A DNA stretch of 40,176 bases, taken from Thermoprotei archaeon (GTDB taxonomy: Archaea; Thermoproteota; Thermoprotei; Thermofilales; B69-G16). Shown here in pieces: positions 27,886 to 36,180 of the stretch. The notes beneath the pieces are model-generated. The model saw only the letters and a list, made by a program, of their open reading frames with translations. It made no database searches and was not told the origin of the DNA. The first letter of the stretch is position 1; each line of letters opens with the position of its first letter. A program made the position numbers and the translations under genes. The stretch lies in NCBI GenBank assembly GCA_003649235.1, contig QMRG01000004.1, forward strand, positions 1-40,176. Reading direction: 5' to 3'.

Positions 27886-28458
27886 TTAAAACGGGTATTT
27901 CTCCCATAATTCAAGACGTCTACGTTTTAATTCATGCCTCTGTCTTCTAAGGAAATCGTATACAGTTTTATGTTGCCTCCCGCTTATCAGCATTTCAACC
28001 GCCTCTCTGGCGATCCTTACCTGTTCGTAATCTCCTATAATCCCTACATGTTTCTCTCCTATGACCAGTTTCGCCCCGCTTAATTCCTCGATCATCCGTC
28101 TGGCTTTTCCCTCTTCTCCAATGATTCTTCCTTTAATTCTCTTTAAATCTGCTTTATTACGGGCTACTTCTCCCAAGTCTATATATTCGAGAATGACCAT
28201 TTCGTCTAATAGAGAAAATGCAGTTTTAGAATTAAAGCCTAGAGCTATAGCCTGTAGGATATTCTTGGCCTTCATCATATCAGCTATCGTTGTCTTTTCG
28301 TTCCGCGGCATTATTACCACTTCATTATTCGCGGAATCTATCCAAAGCTTCACATTGCATAAGTCTTCTATCTTTCTGCGAGTGGCTCCCGACTTTCCTA
28401 TTATAACGCCGAGTCTCTCTTTAGGTACTGGAACTATAAGTCTTCCTTTGACGCCCAT
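27886..28458 (-). CDS. KH-domain RNA-processing protein (Pno1/Dim2-like)
   Basis: 190 residues from the ATG at 28458. Two KH domains: the first with GVIIGKSGATRRKIEDLC (about 15-35), the second with KGRIIGEEGKARRMIEELSGA (about 105-125), then a basic tail (RRQRHELKRRRLELWEKYPF). Eukaryotic Dim2/Pno1 binds the 3' region of pre-18S rRNA, and its archaeal homologue contacts aIF2 alpha and 16S rRNA. It is divergent from Rio kinase, another small-subunit factor, as in many archaea. The TTG start of the ORF track at 28476 lies inside the TATA region and is rejected. Confidence 0.93.
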   Translation of the reverse strand: MGVKGRLIVPVPKERLGVIIGKSGATRRKIEDLCNVKLWIDSANNEVVIMPRNEKTTIADMMKAKNILQAIALGFNSKTAFSLLDEMVILEYIDLGEVARNKADLKRIKGRIIGEEGKARRMIEELSGAKLVIGEKHVGIIGDYEQVRIAREAVEMLISGRQHKTVYDFLRRQRHELKRRRLELWEKYPF

Positions 28459-28475
28459 GCTGTCACCACAATTCA

Positions 28476-28484
28476 CTTTATAAG
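28476..28484. promoter_or_regulatory. Palindromic TATA box shared by KH and Rio genes
   Basis: CTTTATAAG, nearly self-complementary. Its centre is 27 nt from the Rio kinase ATG and about 22 nt from the KH protein ATG, so one box may drive both leaderless transcripts in opposite directions. Confidence 0.55.
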
Positions 28485-28506
28485 TAATCCCGCCGATATA
28501 TATAAT

Positions 28507-29301
28507 ATGAGGGAGGAGTTCGAAGAGGAAATAGAAAGACTAGAATACGAGAGGATAGTCAAGTCGAAGCTAGTTAAGATAAAAGATAGCGAGCTTTTCG
28601 AAACAGTAGAGGAGGTTTTCGACGCTAAAACACTTATGGCGTTATATAACTTAATGAATAAAGGAGTTATCAAAAAGATGTACGGCGTGGTCGCTGCTGG
28701 GAAAGAAGCACGTGTATACTGGGCCGAATCTCCGGATGGAAAAGACTTAGCCGTGAAGATCTTCCTCGTTTCAACTGCCGAATTTAGAAGAGGAATTATG
28801 AAGTACATAGATGGAGACCCTAGGTTTAGGAATATTAAAAAAGATCGGAGACATATAATAAGGATTTGGTGTTCTAAAGAGTTTAGAAATCTTAGACTAG
28901 CCTATAGCCATGGAGTTAGAGTTCCCAAGCCGATAGATAGAGAGGAAAACGTGCTTGTAATGGAGTTTATTAACATGCCCGGGCATAGAGGAGTGCCAGC
29001 GCCGCTAATTAAGAATTATCCTCCAGAAGATCCAAATGAGGCATTTGAAGTAATAAAAGGTTACATTGTGAAGCTATATAGAGAAGCTAGATTGGTTCAC
29101 GCAGATCTTTCCGAATATAACATTATGCATAGAGATGGAGAATACATAATAATAGATTGGGGTTCAGCTGTTCATGCAGAGCATCCGAATGCTAAGGAAT
29201 TCTTATTTAGAGATATAAAAACCATTTTTGGATATTTCAAAAGGTTAGGAGTAGAAGTTTCCAATCCTAAAGAGTTTTTTGAAAGTCTTGTTGAATATTA
29301 G
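28507..29301 (+). CDS. rio1: RIO-type serine/threonine kinase (Rio1 class)
   Basis: 264 residues. A helical N-terminus leads to the kinase core: the phosphate-binding loop AAGKEARVYWAES, the lysine in LAVKIFLVS, the flexible loop GDPRFRN, VLVMEFI at the hinge, the catalytic HADLSEYNI (about residue 202) and the metal-binding IIDWGSAVH. RIO kinases are small-subunit maturation factors that act as ATPases or kinases. The leaderless ATG fits the shared TATA box. Its partner KH gene is divergent. Confidence 0.94.
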   Translation: MREEFEEEIERLEYERIVKSKLVKIKDSELFETVEEVFDAKTLMALYNLMNKGVIKKMYGVVAAGKEARVYWAESPDGKDLAVKIFLVSTAEFRRGIMKYIDGDPRFRNIKKDRRHIIRIWCSKEFRNLRLAYSHGVRVPKPIDREENVLVMEFINMPGHRGVPAPLIKNYPPEDPNEAFEVIKGYIVKLYREARLVHADLSEYNIMHRDGEYIIIDWGSAVHAEHPNAKEFLFRDIKTIFGYFKRLGVEVSNPKEFFESLVEY

Positions 29302-29314
29302 TTTAAGAACACAA

Positions 29315-29725
29315 TCATTCAAGCAGTTCTTCTAGCTCTTTTAACTGTCCAGCTCTTGTAAGTCTTTGAATTTCAGTATTTGTATATCTATATACGATAT
29401 CTCCTCTTTTATCTCTCTGAAAATCCCAGGGGGCTACTAGAACAATATCTCCTACTCGCATCCATACTCTCTTACGCATTTTACCAGGTATTCTACACAA
29501 TCGCGTGTATCCATCTGCGCATCTAACTCGTGCTCGATCATATCCAAGTAACTGTTCTATAACGCCTAAGACTATCTCTCCGCCTGGAAGAGGAATTTCC
29601 TTTTCTTCCTCTTCTCTCCGTCTCTTTTTCTTCTTCTTCCTCCTTCTGGGCACATTCTCACGTTTTCTCCTTATTATTATGTCTGCTAATGTCTCGCCCC
29701 TTATATGTTCATCGCTTGCTGACAT
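29315..29725 (-). CDS. eif1a: Translation initiation factor aIF1A
   Basis: 136 residues. The OB-fold core is GEIVLGVIEQLLGYDRARVRCADGYTRLCRIPGKMRKRVWMRVGDIVLV in short overlapping segments; I cite IPGKMRKRVWMRVGD as the most conserved part. A very basic N-terminal stretch (RRKKKKKRRREEEEKE) precedes it. The factor binds the ribosomal A site during initiation and stimulates scanning or tRNA recruitment. It starts 84 nt from the divergent ppsA start. Confidence 0.94.
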   Translation of the reverse strand: MSASDEHIRGETLADIIIRRKRENVPRRRKKKKKRRREEEEKEIPLPGGEIVLGVIEQLLGYDRARVRCADGYTRLCRIPGKMRKRVWMRVGDIVLVAPWDFQRDKRGDIVYRYTNTEIQRLTRAGQLKELEELLE

Positions 29726-29809
29726 TGGCTAATAGTATTATTTGTTTCAAAAAATGAAAGCACTAAATTTTTAAGTATGTAGTCTTTCTTGACAGCGAAG
29801 GTGGTGTAA

Positions 29810-32296
29810 GTGTCGGAAGACAAAGCCAAGAAATTAATACTCTGGTTTGAAGAACTAACGAAAGACGATATCCCTCTTGTCGGAGGAAAAAACGCCAACC
29901 TAGGCGAGATGTTAAAAGCTGGAATACCTGTACCTCCCGGCTTCGCTGTCACTGCATACGCCTATAAACGCTTCATAGAAGAAACTGGAATAAAAGACGA
30001 AATTTATAGAATATTAAAAGAGGAGGTACCCTCAACTGCAGCTAAACCGGAAGACTATATGGAGGCCAGTAGGCGTATTAGAGAACTTATAGAAAAAACG
30101 CCGATGCCGAAGGATATAGAAGAGGCTATAAAGAAATCTTATCGAGAGCTCTCCAAACGTGTAGGTAAAACCGAAGAATATGTAGCAGTAAGAAGTAGCG
30201 CGACGGCCGAAGATCTGCCCGGAGCCAGTTTCGCAGGACAACAAGAAACTTATCTTAATGTAAAAGGCGAAGATGATGTTGTAGAAAAAGTTCAAAAATG
30301 CTGGAGTAGCTTATTCACACCCAGAGCCATATTCTACAGGGAACAAAAAGGCTTCGAACATGAAAAAGTGCTGATAAGCGTAGCGGTTCAGAAAATGGTT
30401 AATGCCAAAGCTGCAGGTGTTATGTTCACTATACATCCAGCTACCGGGGAAAAGGATAAGATCTTGATAGAGGCGAACTGGGGTTTAGGCGAGGCAGTAG
30501 TCAGCGGAGCTGTAACACCTGACGAATGGGTGGTTGATAAAAACACTTTCGAAGTCATTGAAGAGAGAACTGTAGAAAAAACTGTAGAATACATACGAGA
30601 CCCTGTTACAGGTAAAACTATTCATGCCGAAGTACCCCCAGAAAGAAGAAAAGTGCCATGCCTAACAAAAGAAGAAGTCAAAAGACTAGCCGAACTAGCC
30701 GTATTAATAGAAAAACATTACGGAATGCCCATGGACATAGAATTCGCAGTAGACAAAGACCTACCATTCCCCCAAAACGTCTACATAGTACAAGCAAGAC
30801 CCGAAACCGTCTGGTCACTCAAAGAAGCCAAACCCGAAGAAGCCAAAGCCGTAAGCATAACCGAAGCCAAAATAGTCACCAAAGGACTAGCCGCAAGCCC
30901 AGGCATAGCCTACGGAACAGCTAAAGTCTGCCTAACACTAGAAGACGCAAAGAAACTAATGAAGGAAGGCGACATCCTCGTAACTAAAATGACGGACCCT
31001 GATTGGGTCCCGTATATGAAGATTGCGTCTGCGATTGTTACTGATGAAGGTGGTATGACTGCGCATGCTGCGATTGTGAGTAGGGAGTTGGGGATTCCAG
31101 CTATTGTTGGTACTAGGGATGCTACTCAGAAGATGGTGACTGGTAAGGATTATACGGTTGATGCTAAGTCTGGTGTAGTGTATGAGGGTAAGGTAGAGGA
31201 GCTTTTGGAGGAGGAGAAGGAAAAGGTTGAGGCTAGAGCTGTTGTTGCTGAGCTTGTGGTGAAGCCGATTACTGGCACTAAGATTTACATGAACTTAGGA
31301 GTTCCCGAGAAGATCAAGGATTATAAGAACTTGCCGTTTGACGGTATAGGATTGATGAGAGTAGAATTTATAATGGCTAGCTATGTTGGAGAGCACCCGC
31401 TGTACTTGCTGGAGACGGGTAGAGGAAATGTATTGGTTGATAAAATGGCCGAAGGTATAGCTATGGTAGCACGTGAAATTTATCCGCGGCCAGTGGTGGT
31501 GAGGTTTAGCGATTTCAAGACTAACGAGTATAGGCAGTTGAAAGGTGGAGAGAAGTATGAGCCTCATGAAGATAATCCAATGCTGGGATGGAGGGGTGTA
31601 TCCAGATATATAAGTCCGCAATACGAGAAGGCCTTTATTCTGGAGATTGAGGCGATAAAGAAGGTTAGAGATGAAATGGGACTGACTAATGTCTGGGTAA
31701 TGGCGCCTTTTGTGAGGACTTTATGGGAAGCTGAAAGTTTTATAAAGTTACTAGAGCAGGAGGGCTTAGAGAGTGGGAGAGATTTCAAAATATGGGCGAT
31801 GGCCGAAGTTCCTAGCGTAGTATTTCTGGCAGAAGAATTCTCTCGGTACTTCGATGGTTTCAGCATAGGAAGCAACGATTTAACTCAGTTAACCTTAGGT
31901 ACTGATAGAGATAGCGCTATACTGCCTAAGATAGATCCGCGCTACTTTGATGAAAGGGATCCTGCGGTGAGAACGGCTATAGCTATGCTAATTGAGAAAG
32001 CTCATAATTCGCCTTATGGCTATCGTACAGTTTCAATCTGCGGTCAGGCTCCCAGTGTATATCCGGAGTTTACAGAGTTCTTGGTTAGGCATGGTATTGA
32101 TAGTATATCAGTGAATCCGGACGTGGTAATGCGTACTAGAGAGCTTGTAGCATCGGTAGAACGCCGCATTTCCATGGAGAAGTTGCTGGGAATTGTGCAC
32201 GAAGACGAGGATCTTGGATGGCCACATAAAATACGGAGTAGAAAACCTAAGCGAGGATCTAGGGTTTTCAAAGATTATTACGAAGAAGAATACTAA
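29810..32296 (+). CDS. ppsA: Phosphoenolpyruvate synthase
   Basis: 828 residues, full length. It makes PEP from pyruvate, ATP and water (AMP and phosphate released) and feeds gluconeogenesis. The ATP-grasp domain has VGGKNANLGEML and VRSSATAEDLPGASFAGQQ; the swivelling phosphohistidine domain has GGMTAHAAIVSRELG (catalytic His near 422); the C-terminal barrel has SIGSNDLTQLTLGTDRD and the late catalytic cysteine in VSICGQAPS. GTG 29810 has GGTGGTG upstream and a TATA box near 29772. Base use changes sharply inside the gene: about 30560-30985 is A+C rich on the coding strand, and about 31000-31275 is G+T rich. Confidence 0.97.
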   Translation: MSEDKAKKLILWFEELTKDDIPLVGGKNANLGEMLKAGIPVPPGFAVTAYAYKRFIEETGIKDEIYRILKEEVPSTAAKPEDYMEASRRIRELIEKTPMPKDIEEAIKKSYRELSKRVGKTEEYVAVRSSATAEDLPGASFAGQQETYLNVKGEDDVVEKVQKCWSSLFTPRAIFYREQKGFEHEKVLISVAVQKMVNAKAAGVMFTIHPATGEKDKILIEANWGLGEAVVSGAVTPDEWVVDKNTFEVIEERTVEKTVEYIRDPVTGKTIHAEVPPERRKVPCLTKEEVKRLAELAVLIEKHYGMPMDIEFAVDKDLPFPQNVYIVQARPETVWSLKEAKPEEAKAVSITEAKIVTKGLAASPGIAYGTAKVCLTLEDAKKLMKEGDILVTKMTDPDWVPYMKIASAIVTDEGGMTAHAAIVSRELGIPAIVGTRDATQKMVTGKDYTVDAKSGVVYEGKVEELLEEEKEKVEARAVVAELVVKPITGTKIYMNLGVPEKIKDYKNLPFDGIGLMRVEFIMASYVGEHPLYLLETGRGNVLVDKMAEGIAMVAREIYPRPVVVRFSDFKTNEYRQLKGGEKYEPHEDNPMLGWRGVSRYISPQYEKAFILEIEAIKKVRDEMGLTNVWVMAPFVRTLWEAESFIKLLEQEGLESGRDFKIWAMAEVPSVVFLAEEFSRYFDGFSIGSNDLTQLTLGTDRDSAILPKIDPRYFDERDPAVRTAIAMLIEKAHNSPYGYRTVSICGQAPSVYPEFTEFLVRHGIDSISVNPDVVMRTRELVASVERRISMEKLLGIVHEDEDLGWPHKIRSRKPKRGSRVFKDYYEEEY
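30994..31010 (+). other. Short hairpin at the composition switch inside ppsA
   Basis: GGACCC and GGGTCC form a perfect 6-bp stem with a 5-nt TGATT loop. It lies exactly between the A+C-rich and the G+T-rich blocks of ppsA. Confidence 0.6.
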
Positions 32297-32302
32297 AACA
32301 GA

Positions 32303-32308
32303 TTTTTT
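32303..32308 (+). terminator. Oligo-T terminator after ppsA
   Basis: A run of six T seven bases after the stop codon, followed by further T-rich tracts (ATCTTTATTTTCTC). Archaeal RNA polymerase terminates at such runs, so ppsA and tRNA-Leu are probably separate transcripts. Confidence 0.4.
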
Positions 32309-32376
32309 ATATCAACCTCAATCTTTATTTTCTCGCTAAAAATTTAAATAAATAGAGACTTTTATAGTAATCCAGA

Positions 32377-32489
32377 GCGGGGGTGCCCGAGCCAGGTCAA
32401 AGGGGGCGGACTTAAGATCTCGAGCAACAGGGCCGAGATTTGAAATCCGTTGGCGAAGGCCTGCCCGGGTTCGAATCCCGGCCCCCGCA
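32377..32489 (+). tRNA. tRNA-Leu(UAA) with a 28-nt intron
   Basis: The acceptor GCGGGGG/CCCCCGC, discriminator A, class II variable arm and T arm match tRNA-Leu(CAA). The intron (32417-32444) sits after G37; its removal gives loop CTTAAGA and anticodon TAA, with 85 nt in the mature tRNA. The intron has a 6-bp stem ATCTCG/CGAGAT. The helix next to the splice sites (TTAA/TTGA) is a relaxed rather than perfect bulge-helix-bulge. A TATA-like ATTTAAATA lies about 30 nt upstream. Confidence 0.94.
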
Positions 32490-32518
32490 CTATACTTCTA
32501 GCCTCTCTTAATAGGATA

Positions 32519-32529
32519 GATTTAAGAAC
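32519..32529 (+). promoter_or_regulatory. TATA-like element of RNase P RNA
   Basis: GATTTAAGAAC, centred about 26-27 nt before the predicted 5' end of the RNA. Confidence 0.4.
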
Positions 32530-32549
32530 GTTGATGTATTAGTTAAATC

Positions 32550-32883
32550 AGGGTTAGCCGGCGGGCGGGCGTCGGGCTACCTCGGCGACGGGTGGCCTGA
32601 GGAAACTCCACCACCTCTATGGACCCGCGGCGCCGTGAGGCGCTGGGGGAAACCCCAGGCAACGGACCAGAAACGAGACCCCCTATACCCAGTGAGGAGG
32701 AGGCGGAGAACCGCTCTAGCAATAGGGCGGGAGTTAACCCGTTGACGAGGGTATAGGAGTGGATGGAACGGCCGCCCCGCGGGTTAGAGCCAAACAGGGT
32801 CAATGAGTTCCATAGGGAGACCCGGGTGGGCTCTTAGATTGATCCCGCCTAAAACAGAAGGTGGGTTACCGCCGGCTAACCCT
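32550..32883 (+). ncRNA. rnpB: RNase P RNA (archaeal type A-like)
   Basis: About 334 nt, very GC-rich. The two ends form a long P1 helix: AGGGTTAGCCGGCGG with CCGCCGGCTAACCCT. The conserved core is visible as TGAGGAAACTCC near the 5' end, GGGGGAAACCCC hairpin sequence in the middle, and ACAGAAGGTGGGTTACCG next to the 3' end. The RNA catalyses 5' maturation of tRNA with its protein partners. Its presence excludes Pyrobaculum-type minimal RNase P. The 86-aa minus ORF across it is a shadow. Confidence 0.93.
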
Positions 32884-32937
32884 ATTTAGTGCTAAGATTT
32901 ATTTTGATGATAGCAAATATTTACTGTTGGTGGTCAT

Positions 32938-33180
32938 TTGAAACTAGCTTACGTTCTAATAAGCACAGAGATAGGAGCTGAAAAAGAGGTTTTAGAACAT
33001 CTTAAAACGATACCGGAAGTCATAGAGGCTTATATAGTCTATGGAGTTTACGATATAATAGTGAAAATATCGGTCAAGGAGATAGATCAACTGCGTGATA
33101 TCATAACTTCAAAAATTAGAAGATTTGGAAAAGTCAGGTCCACATTAACTATGATCGTAGTAGAGGGATTTTCTAAATAA
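32938..33180 (+). CDS. Stand-alone Lrp/AsnC ligand-binding (RAM) domain protein
   Basis: 80 residues containing only the C-terminal ferredoxin-like domain of Lrp regulators (VLEHLKTIPEVIEAYIVYGVYDIIVKI, ending in TMIVVEGF), with no helix-turn-helix. Such stand-alone RAM proteins form oligomers that bind amino acids and may modulate full-length Lrp proteins. The start is TTG with GGTGGT upstream. The stop codon directly abuts the ATG of tiaS, so translation is coupled. Confidence 0.88.
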   Translation: MKLAYVLISTEIGAEKEVLEHLKTIPEVIEAYIVYGVYDIIVKISVKEIDQLRDIITSKIRRFGKVRSTLTMIVVEGFSK

Positions 33181-34506
33181 ATGCAATTGCTAATAGGTAT
33201 AGACGACGTAGATTCCCCCTACGGTATGTGTACAACCTATGCTGGGGCTCTTATAGTTGAAGCGCTCAGCAAGATCGAGGATATTACTTTTTTAGATTAT
33301 CCATTTTTAATCAGGCTTAACCCCAATATACCCTTTAAGACTAGAGGAAATGGCGCGGTAGCTTTTCATTTAGAAGTACCGGAATACTACTATGAAAATC
33401 TTAAGGAGATAATAACGGATATCATAAAAAAGGCGCTTATAAAAGGTAAGAGGAAACCTGAGCCAGTCATAGTTTTCTCTAAAAGAGAAAATGCTGAGTT
33501 AAGGCGATTTTATGAGAAAGCTTTAACGAGCATGGTTACCCTAAGTTACGCTGAAAGACTCGTAGATAAATTGGGAATAGAATACTATGCTCTAGAGAGC
33601 GGTAAACGAGGGCTTATAGGGGCGTTAGCGGCTATAGGAGCCGTGCCTTTAGAGGAGTATACGTTCGAACTATTGATGTATAGGAATCCTTCTAAGCGAG
33701 GCAGGAGAATTATTAATGAAAAGTTAGTAATGGATATCGATAGAAGATATAGAGATTATGTCTTTGCGAATTTCGATTTTTCTAGTAAACGAATACTCGC
33801 AATACCTCATGGCCCTGACCCGGTTCTTATAGGCATTAGAAGCGTCAATCCGTTAATTCTAAACGAAATTAGAGTTTTACTAGCTAGAGGATGTAAAGAT
33901 TTAGAGAGGTGGATTATCTATAAAACTAATCAGGGAACAGGAGTTCATCTAAAGAGGGTTTTGAAAATATCCGCTATAAAACCCTATGACTCTTGTACTA
34001 TTTCAGGAGTTATCTCGTCAGATCCTTTAATTTTAAAAGGAGGACATGTAAAAGTCAGAGTTAAGGATGAAACCGGAGAGATAGATTGTCTATTCTACAG
34101 AGAAACAGGTTTTTTAAACAAAGTAGCTAGGCTTTTAAAACCAGGAGATGAAGTTATAATGGGAGGGGGTGTAAGACCTGCAAGTAGTAAACATGGTTTA
34201 ACACTGAATGTTGAAATATTAAATGTAGTAAAAACTGTAAAAGTTGAGAAAATGTATAATCCTATTTGTCCGAATTGTAGGCATCGAATGAAATCTGCTG
34301 GAAGGAAAAAAGGTTATAAATGCCCTAAATGTGGTTTTAAAACTAAAAAAGCAGAAAAAGAAATCGTGATAAAAGGCAGAATCCTAGAGCCAGGGCTCTA
34401 TTTGCCCTCTCCTTTAGCTTATAGACATCTCTCTAAACCACGAAGACTGATAGGTTGGAAGGGAACGGAAATAAAATACCTAGTAGAATTGTGGCATTTT
34501 CCTTAG
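33181..34506 (+). CDS. tiaS: tRNA(Ile2) 2-agmatinylcytidine synthetase TiaS
   Basis: 441 residues. The enzyme attaches agmatine to C34 of tRNA-Ile(CAU) so that it decodes AUA. The N-terminal IGIDDVDSPYGMCTTYAG is diagnostic, the kinase-like central domain follows (SGKRGLIGALAAIGA), then an OB-fold (SCTISGVISSDP) and a zinc ribbon (CPNCRHRMKS, CPKCGF). The target tRNA-Ile(CAU) is not in this window. It starts directly at the stop of the RAM gene and ends 14 nt before the beta-CASP gene. Confidence 0.95.
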   Translation: MQLLIGIDDVDSPYGMCTTYAGALIVEALSKIEDITFLDYPFLIRLNPNIPFKTRGNGAVAFHLEVPEYYYENLKEIITDIIKKALIKGKRKPEPVIVFSKRENAELRRFYEKALTSMVTLSYAERLVDKLGIEYYALESGKRGLIGALAAIGAVPLEEYTFELLMYRNPSKRGRRIINEKLVMDIDRRYRDYVFANFDFSSKRILAIPHGPDPVLIGIRSVNPLILNEIRVLLARGCKDLERWIIYKTNQGTGVHLKRVLKISAIKPYDSCTISGVISSDPLILKGGHVKVRVKDETGEIDCLFYRETGFLNKVARLLKPGDEVIMGGGVRPASSKHGLTLNVEILNVVKTVKVEKMYNPICPNCRHRMKSAGRKKGYKCPKCGFKTKKAEKEIVIKGRILEPGLYLPSPLAYRHLSKPRRLIGWKGTEIKYLVELWHFP

Positions 34507-34520
34507 AATAGGATGGTGAT

Positions 34521-35813
34521 ATGTTGAGGAGGAAAAAGAAAAAAGAGGTTAAGCTTAAGATATTAGGGTCTGGAAGAGAAGTTGGCAGGTCTGGAATATT
34601 ACTAGAGTATGGGGATACAAAGCTATTGTTAGACTACGGCGTTGCCTTAGGAAGCGAGGAACCCAGTTTTCCTCTCCACGTGGCTCCAAGAGAACTTGAT
34701 GGAATATTATTAACTCATGCACATCTAGATCATTCAGGCGCCGTGCCGCTATTGTATGTAAGCGAGACAAAACCACTGTATACCACGCCGCTTACTCTGG
34801 AACTCTCTCAAATTCTTATCATGGATTTTCTTAAAATCTCCAAGTTCTATGTTCCATATGAGGCTATCGAGTTAAAGAACATGATGCATTACTCGAAATT
34901 CGTGAAATACGGCGAGAAGATAACAGTTGGAGATTGTGAAATAGAAATAATCGAATCTGGACATATACCCGGTAGTTGCATGTTTAAGGTAAGGGTCGAC
35001 GATTTAACGGTGCTCTATACGGGTGACTACAACACCACTGAAACTTGTCTCTTATCCGGTTTTGATAAAAATATAGCAAGAAAAGTCGATATCTTGATAA
35101 CAGAGGCAACCTATGCAGCATTCGATCACCCCTCAAGAGAAAAGGTAGAGAAGGAGTTCATAGGGAAAATAAATGAAGTACTAGAGGGAGGAGGTAATGT
35201 CTTAATACCAGCATTCTCTGTAGGACGGGCTCAAGAAATTATGTGCGTACTGGCTAAACATGATGTAGAGTACCCTGTATACTTAGATGGTATGGCGAGA
35301 GTAGTGGCAGATTTACTACTCTACTACAAAGATCTACTAAGAGACCCTAAACTCTACGAAAAAGCTTACAATAGAGTAAAGATAGTGACTGGATGGCGTA
35401 TGCGTAAAAAAGCGTTAAAAAAGCCGAGTGTGATTATTTCCCCCGCAGGCATGCTTAAAGGAGGAGCATCAGTATTCTATATGGAGAAAATTTTAGATGA
35501 GCCTAAGCATGCTGTTTTCTTTGTAAGCTATTTAATAGAAGGCACTCCGGGCCGTAAGACGATCGAAGAGGGAGTTTTTGCCACTAAAAAAGGTTTGAAC
35601 AAAGTTAAAGCTAGGATTGAATGGTTTGATTTTTCCTCGCATGTGAGCAGAAAAGGTTTACGAGAAGTAGCAAAAGAATTGCCGAGTCATGCCCATGTAG
35701 TTGTAGTTCATAGTGGAGAAGAAGGAGAGAATTTCATTAAATATTGTAGAGAAGAACTGAACTTGCCTGTCTACTTCCCGGAGAATGGTTCAGAACTAAT
35801 CTTCCACTTCTAG
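34521..35813 (+). CDS. Beta-CASP metallo-beta-lactamase ribonuclease (aCPSF2-like)
   Basis: 430 residues. The metallo-beta-lactamase motifs are present: LTHAHLDHSGAVP (motif 2), ESGHIPGSC, YTGDYNTTET and ILITEATYA. The beta-CASP part has FSVGRAQEIM and the late motifs SPAGMLKGG and VVVHSG. There are no N-terminal KH domains, so it is of the aCPSF2 or archaeal CPSF73-like class rather than aCPSF1. These enzymes cut or degrade RNA. GGTGAT precedes the ATG; the gene is followed within about 10 nt by the SWIM gene. Confidence 0.9.
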   Translation: MLRRKKKKEVKLKILGSGREVGRSGILLEYGDTKLLLDYGVALGSEEPSFPLHVAPRELDGILLTHAHLDHSGAVPLLYVSETKPLYTTPLTLELSQILIMDFLKISKFYVPYEAIELKNMMHYSKFVKYGEKITVGDCEIEIIESGHIPGSCMFKVRVDDLTVLYTGDYNTTETCLLSGFDKNIARKVDILITEATYAAFDHPSREKVEKEFIGKINEVLEGGGNVLIPAFSVGRAQEIMCVLAKHDVEYPVYLDGMARVVADLLLYYKDLLRDPKLYEKAYNRVKIVTGWRMRKKALKKPSVIISPAGMLKGGASVFYMEKILDEPKHAVFFVSYLIEGTPGRKTIEEGVFATKKGLNKVKARIEWFDFSSHVSRKGLREVAKELPSHAHVVVVHSGEEGENFIKYCREELNLPVYFPENGSELIFHF

Positions 35814-35823
35814 AGTGGTTATA

Positions 35824-36144
35824 ATGGAAAGAATTGAGAAAGAAGCTCTAAAAGCGGTAGCTGAAAAGCGTGTTATAAAAGTAGTTTTCGAGCCTAGTGG
35901 ACAAATCTTCTGGTTAGTCTATGGACATAAGTTTAAAAATCTCTACCTTGTAATTCCAGGACTCTATTGTTCTTGCAAAGGATTTACAATGAATGTAATA
36001 CTCCGAAGAGTTTCTGAGTATTGTTATCACATCAGAGCTAGAGAGCTTGCAGGGGAAAAAGGCTTGTATATTGAGAAGAGAATGAGCGATAAAGAAAAGT
36101 TAAATTTTCTAAAGAAGATATTTTCAAAAATGTTGACTACTTAA
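35824..36144 (+). CDS. Small SWIM zinc-finger protein (SWS1/Shu2-like)
   Basis: 106 residues from the ATG at 35824 (GTG 35815 is the ORF-track start). The core is a beta hairpin (IKVVFEPSGQIFWLVYG, YLVIPGLY) leading into C-S-C, 15 residues, then C-Y-H-I-R-A. This matches the C-x-C ... C-x-H-x-x-A pattern used to define the Shu2/SWS1 family, which assists Rad51 paralogues in homologous recombination. A basic helical tail follows. It lies 36 nt upstream of an RPA-like gene. The SWIM motif is clear; the recombination role is inferred from the pattern and the neighbour. Confidence 0.82.
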   Translation: MERIEKEALKAVAEKRVIKVVFEPSGQIFWLVYGHKFKNLYLVIPGLYCSCKGFTMNVILRRVSEYCYHIRARELAGEKGLYIEKRMSDKEKLNFLKKIFSKMLTT

Positions 36145-36180
36145 ATAAGTAAGGGTAATAGTATTAGGTCAGAACTGCCT

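Noticed and set aside
30658-30924. 88-aa ORF in another frame of ppsA
   Set aside because: It is Arg/Ser/Thr-rich and arises from the scarcity of T in this block; the ppsA frame carries the conserved residues.
32543-32803. 86-aa minus-strand ORF over the RNase P RNA
   Set aside because: The region folds and matches conserved RNase P RNA segments; the ORF is a by-product of high GC.
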